A stretch of DNA of 6,129 nucleotides, taken from Prolixibacteraceae bacterium (GTDB lineage: Bacteria > Bacteroidota > Bacteroidia > Bacteroidales > Prolixibacteraceae). Where the stretch lies: positions 1-6,129 of the forward strand of contig JAGYOI010000092.1 in the NCBI GenBank assembly GCA_018399395.1, read 5' to 3'. Position numbers and translations under genes: made by a program. The notes under the pieces were generated by a model. It was not told where the DNA came from. It made no database searches and saw nothing but the letters and a program-made list of their open reading frames with translations. Below are positions 1 through 5,431 of this stretch, piece by piece (the first letter of the stretch is position 1; each line of letters opens with the position of its first letter).

Positions 1-16
1 ACAAAAAAAAGAAATT

Positions 17-652
17 ATGAGAACATTTGAGTTAGAAGGAAAACTAAGAGAAACTCTTGGTAAAAAAGGAGCTAAAAAGTTACGTGCTGAAAAGCAGGTT
101 CCATGTGTGCTATACGGACAGGAAGAAAATGTGCATTTTTACTGCGATTTTGAAGCCGTTCGTAAAATGATTTATACACCATACGTTTTCTTGGTGAATT
201 TAAAACTTGATGGTGAAGATTATCAGGCTGTTATGCAAGACGTTCAGTACCACCCGGTAACTGATATGCCTTTGCATATCGATTTTCTGAAAACATACGA
301 TGACAAGCCTGTTAAAGTGAATATCCCTGTTGTAACTGAAGGTTTTGCAAAAGGTATCCGCGAAGGTGGCCGTTTGCAGGTTGAAATGCGCCGTCTATGG
401 GTTTCTGCATTGCCACAAGATTTACCCGATGAAATTAAAATTGATGTAACAGCACTGGGTATTGGCGACAGCTACAGGGTAAGCGATGTTGAAACTGATA
501 CACTGAAAATTTTGAACGTTAAATCGGTACCGGTAGTACGTGTTCTGGTAACCCGTGCATCACGCTCGGCAGGTGAAGGTTTACCTGAAGATGAAGAAGG
601 AGCAGAAGCTTCAGCTGAAGGAGGCGAAAGCGAAGAAAAAGCTGAAGAATAG
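17..652 (+). CDS. rplY: 50S ribosomal protein L25 / general stress protein CTC
   Basis: Large-subunit ribosomal protein of the bL25 family in its long CTC/TL5 form, which binds 5S rRNA in the central protuberance. The 211-residue product has the N-terminal RNA-binding beta-barrel (about residues 3-90), including the basic GKLRETLGKKGAKKLRAE stretch, the VPCVLYG segment and the family motif DVQYHPVTDMPLHIDF near residues 75-90. A second beta domain follows (about 95-180, with EGGRLQVEMRRLWV), then a low-complexity Glu/Ala/Gly tail (about 183-211). The length fits the long two-domain type rather than the 94-residue E. coli L25. The ATG at 17 is the only start that keeps the whole N-terminal domain; an A-rich leader precedes it and no Shine-Dalgarno sequence is seen, which is usual in Bacteroidota. 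It is the first gene of the cluster with pth 44 nt downstream. Only 16 nt of upstream DNA are present, so its promoter, or a further upstream operon gene, lies outside the window. Confidence 0.96.
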   Translation: MRTFELEGKLRETLGKKGAKKLRAEKQVPCVLYGQEENVHFYCDFEAVRKMIYTPYVFLVNLKLDGEDYQAVMQDVQYHPVTDMPLHIDFLKTYDDKPVKVNIPVVTEGFAKGIREGGRLQVEMRRLWVSALPQDLPDEIKIDVTALGIGDSYRVSDVETDTLKILNVKSVPVVRVLVTRASRSAGEGLPEDEEGAEASAEGGESEEKAEE

Positions 653-696
653 ATATTCGCCCAGTGTTAACTTGATTCACGAATTAAAATAAACGA

Positions 697-1263
697 ATGA
701 AGTATTTAATTGCCGGATTAGGTAACATAGGAGATGAATATAAAAATACACGCCATAACATTGGCTTTCAAATATTGGACACTCTTGCCGGGGTGTCCAA
801 TATTGTTTTTAACCCGAATAAACGTTACGGGGCCATTGCTGAATATAAGTTCAAAGGGCGTACCTTCATCCTCTTAAAGCCTTCTACATATATGAACCTG
901 AGTGGCAATGCCATTCGGTACTGGATGCAAAAAGAAAAAATTTCACTCGATAAACTTCTGGTTCTGGTTGATGATGTCGCTTTACCTTTTGGCTCCATCA
1001 GGGTGCGGGGCAAAGGCAGCGATGCCGGCCATAACGGCTTGAAACATATAAACCAGATTCTGGGCACTAATGCCTATGCACGTGTCCGATTTGGCATAGG
1101 AAATGAATTTTCAAGGGGACAACAAATTGATTACGTACTTGGAGAGTGGTCGCCTGAGGAAGCAGAACAATTGCCGGAGAGGATTGAGCAATGTATAAAG
1201 ATTATCCAGTCGTTCGGAACGATTGGGCTTGATAGAACAATGAACCAGTTTAATAATAAATAA
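697..1263 (+). CDS. pth: Peptidyl-tRNA hydrolase (Pth, bacterial type)
   Basis: Cytoplasmic esterase that cleaves peptidyl-tRNA dropped from ribosomes, recycling tRNA; the family is generally essential in bacteria. The 188-residue length matches the usual 185-200. Visible signature residues are Asn10 in GLGNIG, the catalytic His20 in TRHNIGF, Asn67 in [10 protein letters not shown], Asp92-Asp93 in [12 protein letters not shown], and His112-Asn113 in [12 protein letters not shown]. All key catalytic and tRNA-contact positions are therefore kept. The GLGNPG proline is isoleucine here (residue 11). The start ATG at 697 gives the normal N-terminus [10 protein letters not shown]. The stop is one base before the start of the S4-domain gene, so the two are almost certainly co-transcribed and perhaps translationally coupled. 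The coding region contains a perfect 12-bp inverted repeat with a T run (771-810), annotated separately, which encodes residues in the variable stretch after His20. Confidence 0.98.
   Translation: MKYLIAGLGNIGDEYKNTRHNIGFQILDTLAGVSNIVFNPNKRYGAIAEYKFKGRTFILLKPSTYMNLSGNAIRYWMQKEKISLDKLLVLVDDVALPFGSIRVRGKGSDAGHNGLKHINQILGTNAYARVRFGIGNEFSRGQQIDYVLGEWSPEEAEQLPERIEQCIKIIQSFGTIGLDRTMNQFNNK
771..804 (+). repeat. Perfect 12-bp inverted repeat (terminator-like hairpin) inside pth
   Basis: The arm AATATTGGACAC (771-782) is followed after 10 nt by its exact reverse complement GTGTCCAATATT (793-804). In RNA the stem can extend inward by a G-U, a C-G and another G-U pair, leaving a small loop at 786-789. 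Immediately downstream are G and five T residues (805-810), so the sequence has the shape of an intrinsic terminator, although the lower half of the stem is A/T rich. It lies fully inside the pth reading frame and codes for about residues 26-36. The structure is seen directly; any role in attenuation, mRNA stability or translation is inference. The repeat may also be a chance result of local codon choice. Confidence 0.6.
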
Positions 1264-1264
1264 A

Positions 1265-1645
1265 ATGGCTTTAGATTCTGTTCGCATCGATAAATGGTTA
1301 TGGGCTGTGCGTGTTTATAAAACGCGAAGCCAGGCTTCAGAGGCATGCCGTAAAGGGCGTGTTGAAATTGATGGTGTATCGGTAAAACCATCGCGGGAAA
1401 TTAAACGTGGTGAAGTTATTAAGGTTCGTAAAAATCCGGTTACTTATCATTACAAAGCTCTTGAACTATCTGAAAAACGGATGGGCGCCAAGCTTGTTCC
1501 TGAATACATGGAAGATATTACCCCTGCGGAAAATCTTGAAGTACTTGAAATGCAAAATCTGATGTCAGGAACTGGCCGAAACAAAGGAAAGGGTCGTCCT
1601 ACAAAAAAAGAACGCAGGGATATTGACCGGTTGTTTGGTGATTAA
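1265..1645 (+). CDS. hslR: Hsp15-like RNA-binding S4-domain protein
   Basis: Small basic RNA-binding protein of the Hsp15 (HslR) type. In E. coli, Hsp15 binds free 50S subunits that carry a nascent chain on peptidyl-tRNA and helps make them recyclable. The 126-residue product starts with an S4 domain (about residues 6-65): the block RIDKWLWAVRVYKTRSQA at 7-24 is the Hsp15 hallmark, followed by GRVEIDG and KPSREIKRGEVI. The C-terminal tail is strongly basic and ends with RPTKKERRDIDRLFGD (111-126), which resembles the C-terminal RPDKKERRDL region of E. coli Hsp15. The length is close to the 133 residues of E. coli Hsp15. It starts 1 nt after the pth stop and lies 18 nt before the DUF4924 gene. 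Many Bacteroidota relatives are annotated only as S4-domain proteins, so the family call is firm while functional equivalence to HslR is inferred. Confidence 0.9.
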   Translation: MALDSVRIDKWLWAVRVYKTRSQASEACRKGRVEIDGVSVKPSREIKRGEVIKVRKNPVTYHYKALELSEKRMGAKLVPEYMEDITPAENLEVLEMQNLMSGTGRNKGKGRPTKKERRDIDRLFGD

Positions 1646-1663
1646 TTTGAAAAGCATTAAAAG

Positions 1664-2215
1664 ATGATTGTAGCTGAAGAAAAACGCAAAAAGAATATTT
1701 CGGAATACATACTGTACATGTGGCAGATTGAGGATATGATCCGTGCCTTGAAATTCGACATGAATGCCATTAACGAAAAATTGATAAAACAGTATGATGT
1801 AGATGAAACCAAGCGTGAAGAAATTTTCAACTGGTACGAAAATCTGGTGTTAATGCTCGAAAAAGAACAGAAAAAGCAGACCGGGCATCTTCAGTTTCTT
1901 GTTAACGTGGTTAATGACCTCAATAATTTTCACCTTGCAATTATTTCGGAGAAAGCAGATAACGAATATACCCGGTTGTATACCGATATAAAAGCTGATT
2001 TGGATCTGGTGCGTGAAAAATCAGGAAAAAAAGACAATGACATAGAAGTAGCGCTTAATACTTTGTATCTGATTTTGATGCTTAAAATGAACAGAAAAGA
2101 AGTAAGCGAGGGCACCCAACAAGCAGTCTGGAAATTCGGTAATTTTATGTCACGTTTGTCACAGTTGTACAAAGCACACGAAGCCGGCGATCTGGAGCTC
2201 GAAAATTATAGTTAA
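1664..2215 (+). CDS. DUF4924 family protein, function unknown
   Basis: I recognise this as a DUF4924-type protein, a family known from Bacteroidota with no assigned function. The 183-residue product has no signal peptide or membrane segment and should be cytoplasmic. It looks almost entirely alpha-helical and highly charged. The conserved N-terminal signature is IAEEKRKKNISEYILYMWQ-like, with EYILYMWQIEDMIRA at 14-28, then acidic/basic helices and a Leu-rich segment (LNTLYLILMLKMNRKEVS) around residues 125-145. A helical-bundle or protein- or RNA-binding role is possible, but no catalytic motif is visible. It is last in the rplY-pth-hslR run, 18 nt after the S4 gene, suggesting co-transcription and perhaps a role linked to the ribosome. 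The start at 1664 is chosen because it places the conserved block at the extreme N-terminus, as expected. Its stop lies 3 nt from the stop of the opposing DCC gene. Confidence 0.85.
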   Translation: MIVAEEKRKKNISEYILYMWQIEDMIRALKFDMNAINEKLIKQYDVDETKREEIFNWYENLVLMLEKEQKKQTGHLQFLVNVVNDLNNFHLAIISEKADNEYTRLYTDIKADLDLVREKSGKKDNDIEVALNTLYLILMLKMNRKEVSEGTQQAVWKFGNFMSRLSQLYKAHEAGDLELENYS

Positions 2216-2218
2216 CAT

Positions 2219-2629
2219 CTACATAAACCGGTGTTCAACTTTTTTATCCGGTATCATACATTGGTCACGCTTGCCAAACCATTTATAACGGTTACGGGCA
2301 ATCAGCCTGTAAATCGGATTTCTTAGCCAACGCGGGATGTAAATCAAAAAGTAAAGGAAACGGTAAAATTTTAAATACCTTGCAATGCGCAACGCTGCAT
2401 CCGACTCCTGATAAAGAATCCCATCTTCGAGAAGTAATACAGAATCATGAATTTCAGTATCATTAAATGGGATTAATAATTTCTGGCTACGTGCATCCTG
2501 TAATGTTGCAAAACTGAGTTTTTCTTCTTTCTCGTTTTTGAGAATAAACTGCACCGAAGCATTACAAAGGTTGCATACACCATCGAAAAGGACAACAGGG
2601 GAAGCGTTATGTTCATCGGTTGTTTTCAT
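2219..2629 (-). CDS. DCC-family thiol-disulfide oxidoreductase-like protein (DUF393)
   Basis: Small protein of the DCC/DUF393 (YuxK-like) family, predicted to have a thioredoxin-like fold and thiol-disulfide chemistry; the physiological substrate is not established. The 136-residue product shows the defining N-terminal motif VVLFDGVCNLCNASV with the CxxC pair at Cys19 and Cys22. The internal SFATLQDARSQ segment and the C-terminal RYKWFGKRDQCMIP block with Cys124 are also family-typical. A hydrophobic aromatic stretch (about residues 85-102, FYRFLYFLIYIPRWL) may contact the membrane or be a buried helix. No signal peptide is seen. Its ATG lies inside the end of the amidase gene, overlapping it by 17 nt in another frame, so the pair is likely co-transcribed and coupled in translation. 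There is no later in-frame ATG before the CxxC motif, which supports this start. It converges with the DUF4924 gene. Confidence 0.93.
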   Translation of the reverse strand: MKTTDEHNASPVVLFDGVCNLCNASVQFILKNEKEEKLSFATLQDARSQKLLIPFNDTEIHDSVLLLEDGILYQESDAALRIARYLKFYRFLYFLIYIPRWLRNPIYRLIARNRYKWFGKRDQCMIPDKKVEHRFM

Positions 2630-3668
2630 AATCGTTTTTTAAACCTTCGGCCAGCCAGTTTGCCAATGCCTGACGATTACTGTCAATAATGAAACGTTTT
2701 AGGTCGCGGTAATGGTTTATATTACCCAGTTCGATATACGTTGCAACCGGCCAGGTGTATTTCAGCATGTATAAATTACGGGCTGTTACTGAACCGTGGT
2801 AACCCCTGCCCGGTTGGTGTTCGTTATATTTTAAGTTGAATGTGTTCAAAAGGGTTAATGCTGTTTTTCTTCCAGAGCTACTGCGCTTATCATAGTAAAA
2901 AAACACATCAATTTTTTCGCTTACACTTCTCGAGTCAACATGTATAATTATTGCTCGCTGATAACGTCCCTTATATTTTTGATATAGTTTGTTTACGGCA
3001 TCTTTTCGCTGGCGTAACCTGAGGTTCTGGTTCAAAGGTATTCTCAGGTTCGGATAACAAACCTCATCTTTATCGGGTGGGAGGTACCAGCCATCTCGTA
3101 TGCCATCGTTATTATCGCGGGTGATCATGTAAACAGTTGCCCCCATTGAAAGCAGTTCGCGGGCAAGGCGTAAGGTAATGTCATAAGCATATTCATCCTC
3201 ACAAAGTATTTTGCCGTTACGTTTTCCAACGGCTCCCGGGTCGGGGCCTCCATGACCCGAAACAAGGTAGTAAACTGCATTTCCCAATTCATCGCTCTTT
3301 ATTTCAACCTTCTCGTGCTGTGGGCCAAAAATCGGGAAACTTTTTACCGCGATTGGTGTTGCAGATTCTTTAGATGCATCAGGTTTTGCGCTTTTTTGTT
3401 CAGCTTTATTGATTAATGGAATTTTATATTTAATACCGATTTTTAATTCTTTGCTTTCGCCTAAAACATCTTTGTTTAATTCAATAAAATCATCAATATA
3501 CGAAGGTGGCAGGCCATTATCGCGTAAAACACTGTAAATGCCATCACCGCTTTTTGCAATAAATGTTTTCTCTTGCTGGGCATGCAAAGGCTGGATAAAA
3601 GTCATGAAAAATACGACAGTAGTAAGAATTACAGGTATGATTTTTGTACGTTTTTTGCCGTTTTTCAT
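2613..3668 (-). CDS. Exported N-acetylmuramoyl-L-alanine amidase with LysM-like domain (amidase_3)
   Basis: Zinc amidase predicted to cut the bond between N-acetylmuramic acid and the stem peptide of peptidoglycan in the periplasm. With the start at 3668 the product has 351 residues: a Lys-rich n-region, a hydrophobic core and a cleavage site after LHA (about residue 30). A LysM-like domain follows (about 33-84: SGDGIYSVLRDNGL, IELNKD, KIGIKYKIP), then a linker rich in Lys/Ser/Ala and an amidase_3 catalytic domain (about 130-345). Likely zinc ligands are His139 in SGHGGPDPGA, a Glu in LCEDEYAYD (157 or 159) and His243 in IIHVDSRS; the likely catalytic Glu is Glu313 in YIELGNI. The frame stays open upstream to an ATG at 3845, but that would cover the lipoprotein start of the divergent gene. 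The in-frame ATG at 3686 is a plausible alternative start adding six residues. The DCC gene overlaps its 3' end. Confidence 0.92.
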   Translation of the reverse strand: MKNGKKRTKIIPVILTTVVFFMTFIQPLHAQQEKTFIAKSGDGIYSVLRDNGLPPSYIDDFIELNKDVLGESKELKIGIKYKIPLINKAEQKSAKPDASKESATPIAVKSFPIFGPQHEKVEIKSDELGNAVYYLVSGHGGPDPGAVGKRNGKILCEDEYAYDITLRLARELLSMGATVYMITRDNNDGIRDGWYLPPDKDEVCYPNLRIPLNQNLRLRQRKDAVNKLYQKYKGRYQRAIIIHVDSRSVSEKIDVFFYYDKRSSSGRKTALTLLNTFNLKYNEHQPGRGYHGSVTARNLYMLKYTWPVATYIELGNINHYRDLKRFIIDSNRQALANWLAEGLKNDYENNR

Positions 3669-3676
3669 TGAAGGTA

Positions 3677-3708
3677 TTTCTTTCATATTGGTATAAACCT
3701 TATTTTTG
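3677..3708 (+). promoter_or_regulatory. Possible Bacteroidota-type promoter for the nucleotidase/lnt genes
   Basis: TATTTTTG at 3701-3708 fits the Bacteroidota -7 consensus TAnnTTTG exactly. A degenerate -33 element, TTTC instead of TTTG, lies 20 bp upstream at 3677-3680. Transcription would begin near 3715 and leave a leader of roughly 57 nt before the ATG at 3772. The site is in the region between the divergent amidase and nucleotidase genes, where a promoter is needed, but the -33 match is weak and the sequence is AT-rich, so this is tentative. Confidence 0.3.
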
Positions 3709-3771
3709 ACCATAAGTAAGGGCAAAATAAGGAAAAATCTATTCATAAACAGTACAATTAATAACGAAGAA

Positions 3772-4536
3772 ATGAACATACGGTTGTTAATATCCATTGT
3801 TGCATTATTTTTTATCGTTTCTTGCGGAACACTTACACAAACCACAACATACGATTACAATAATATGTCCATCAGTAATGTGTCTGATTCTATTACTGAT
3901 GAACGATTTGAAGAAATTCTTGCTCCATACAAAAAAGAAATTAATGCGAAAATGTCGGAGGTTATTGCTTATTCAAACAACGGGATGGCTTCATACAGGC
4001 CTGAAAGCCCATTAAGTAATTTTCTGACAGATATGATTTTAGAAAGTGCCCGTGAGTATTGCGCCGAGAATAATATGCAGGTAAACCCGCATATTGCATT
4101 ATTCAACCATGGAGGGATAAGGGCATCGGTGCCTGAAGGTGAAATTACGGTACGTAATGCCTACGAAATAATGCCTTTTGAAAATGAACTTGTCATGGTG
4201 CAGTTAACCGGAGATCAGGTGATTAGTTTGGCCGATTATATTTCGACCCGAAAGGGCGAAGGGGTAGCCGGTATTACTTTCGGGATGTTGCCCGATAAAG
4301 CAATTGATATTAAAATACAGGGGGTTAAAGTTGATAAGGATAAAGACTATTGGTTGGCCACTAACGATTATATTGCCAACGGGGGAGATGGGATGAAAGT
4401 ATTGACATGGGCTTCTGAACGGATTGATACCGGAATTAAAATTCGTACCATAATTATCGAGAGCTTAAAAGAAATGAAAGAAAACGGCGAAACTGCAGAT
4501 GCAAAAACCGACGGGAGGATTTACTATGTTGAATAG
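3772..4536 (+). CDS. Lipoprotein with stand-alone 5'-nucleotidase C-terminal domain
   Basis: This 254-residue protein is essentially only the 5_nucleotid_C domain, which in UshA-type 5'-nucleotidases forms the nucleoside-binding half. The N-terminus is a lipoprotein signal: short basic n-region, hydrophobic core, and lipobox IVSC with Cys18 as the lipidated residue. This decides the start at 3772; the frame is open to an upstream ATG at 3706, but that would bury the signal peptide. After a Thr/Ser/Asn-rich linker, the domain (about 45-245) shows SPLSNFLTDMIL (79-90), FNHGGIRA (111-118), MPFENELV (134-141), LTGDQ (145-149) and TNDYIANGGDGM (197-208), all typical of the family. No metallophosphatase motif is present, so it should not hydrolyse nucleotides alone. 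The catalytic half is encoded by the next gene, which overlaps it by 11 nt. Membrane-anchored partner of that enzyme is the likely role; this is inferred from gene order. Confidence 0.93.
   Translation: MNIRLLISIVALFFIVSCGTLTQTTTYDYNNMSISNVSDSITDERFEEILAPYKKEINAKMSEVIAYSNNGMASYRPESPLSNFLTDMILESAREYCAENNMQVNPHIALFNHGGIRASVPEGEITVRNAYEIMPFENELVMVQLTGDQVISLADYISTRKGEGVAGITFGMLPDKAIDIKIQGVKVDKDKDYWLATNDYIANGGDGMKVLTWASERIDTGIKIRTIIIESLKEMKENGETADAKTDGRIYYVE
4513..4518 (+). promoter_or_regulatory. Strong Shine-Dalgarno sequence for the metallophosphatase gene
   Basis: GGGAGG lies 7 nt before the ATG at 4526, inside the last codons of the upstream gene (Gly-Arg of its C-terminus). It supports 4526 as the start rather than the in-frame ATG at 4499, and fits with the twin-arginine signal beginning right after that ATG. 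None of the other genes here has a comparable site, in keeping with the general weakness of Shine-Dalgarno use in Bacteroidota. Confidence 0.6.
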
Positions 4537-5431
4537 AAGGGCGTTTATACGAAATACATTAATCGCAGGGGCAGGATTGTATGCATTACCCTCACTGGCA
4601 CAAAATAATGTTGATAAGTTAACAATATTACATACCAACGATTTACACTGCCATTTCGAACCTTTTCCTGAAAACGATCCCAAGTATCCGGGACAGGGTG
4701 GGATGAACCGGATATCGGCCTATGTAAAACAAGTAAGACAGCTCAACCCGGACATGTTATTGCTCGATAGTGGTGACTTTTCGCAAGGAACCCCGTATTA
4801 TAATTTCTATAACGGGGAAGTAGTGCTGAAGTTAATGTCTGAAATGGGGTATGATGCTTCTACTTTTGGCAACCACGAGTTTGACAGTGGCCTTGAAAGC
4901 TTCAATAATGTAATGCAATACGCTGATTTTCCATTGGTTTCTGCGAATTATGATTTTAATAAAACCCCTTTGAAGGGGCGTGTGAAAAAGCATATTGTAA
5001 TTGAAAAGAAAGGTATTCGCATTGGTATTTACGGTCTGGGTATTGAACTTCAAGGGCTTGTGGGTAAAAATGTTCGCGGTAATACCGTTTACAAGGAACC
5101 GCTGGAAGTTGCATTAGATACTGAAGACTATCTTCGTTATGAAGAAAAATGCGACTTTGTTATTTGTTTGTCCCACCTCGGTTTTCAGTATGATTCACCA
5201 CAGATTTGCGATGTACAGTTGGCTCAAAAGACATACGAAACAGATTTGATACTGGGAGGGCATACACATACCTTCCTCGATTCGCCGGTAGAATATACCA
5301 ACAAGAATAAGCGCCCGGTTGTGGTTAACCAAGTGGGGTGGGCTGCTTTAATGCTCGGACAACTGGAGTTCTTTTTTGAGCAAAAGAAGAAAACGCATAT
5401 CGATTTAACGCCTAATAAAAGAGTTGGCTGA
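4526..5431 (+). CDS. Tat-exported metallophosphatase, 5'-nucleotidase N-terminal domain
   Basis: Calcineurin-like metallophosphatase equal to the catalytic N-terminal domain of UshA-type 5'-nucleotidases, expected to dephosphorylate nucleotides or related phosphoesters outside the cytoplasm. The 301-residue protein begins with a twin-arginine signal (NRRAFIRNT, Arg4-Arg5), a hydrophobic stretch and a probable cleavage site after SLA (residue 25). Di-metal site residues are all visible: Asp39 and His41 (HTNDLHCH), Asp84 (DSGDFSQGTP), Asn116 and His117 (FGNHEFDSG), His217 (LSHLG), and His246 and His248 (GGHTHT). The protein ends soon after the catalytic domain, with no 5_nucleotid_C domain; that domain is encoded by the preceding gene. 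The start at 4526 is favoured by the Shine-Dalgarno sequence and the Tat motif. It overlaps the upstream gene by 11 nt and shares one base with lnt downstream. The precise substrate cannot be read from sequence. Confidence 0.94.
   Translation: MLNRRAFIRNTLIAGAGLYALPSLAQNNVDKLTILHTNDLHCHFEPFPENDPKYPGQGGMNRISAYVKQVRQLNPDMLLLDSGDFSQGTPYYNFYNGEVVLKLMSEMGYDASTFGNHEFDSGLESFNNVMQYADFPLVSANYDFNKTPLKGRVKKHIVIEKKGIRIGIYGLGIELQGLVGKNVRGNTVYKEPLEVALDTEDYLRYEEKCDFVICLSHLGFQYDSPQICDVQLAQKTYETDLILGGHTHTFLDSPVEYTNKNKRPVVVNQVGWAALMLGQLEFFFEQKKKTHIDLTPNKRVG

Noticed and set aside
583..652. Glu/Ala/Gly-rich repeat-like end of rplY considered as a sequence repeat
   Set aside because: Acidic low-complexity tails are normal for CTC-type L25; no regular tandem unit is present.
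825..1391. Minus-strand open frames opposite pth and the S4-domain gene
   Set aside because: They lie antisense to well-supported genes, have no recognisable domain and cross gene boundaries; they are shadows of the coding strand.
2226..2254. ACCGG/CCGGT arms with a T run near the convergent stops, considered as a terminator
   Set aside because: The stem is only about 5 bp with a long loop, and the T run lies in the loop rather than after the stem.
3706..3771. Upstream extension of the nucleotidase C-domain frame to an ATG at 3706
   Set aside because: It would place 22 residues before the lipoprotein signal peptide; the ATG at 3772 gives a standard lipobox spacing.
3669..3845. Upstream extension of the amidase frame to an ATG at 3845
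   Set aside because: It would put some 59 extra residues before a clear signal peptide and cover the lipoprotein start of the divergent gene.
4499..4525. Upstream start for the metallophosphatase at 4499
   Set aside because: The ATG at 4526 has a strong Shine-Dalgarno sequence and directly precedes the twin-arginine signal.
4965..4978. Short inverted repeat CCCCTTTGAAGGGG inside the metallophosphatase gene
   Set aside because: Only a 5-6 bp stem with a tiny loop and no T run; expected by chance and explained by coding sequence.
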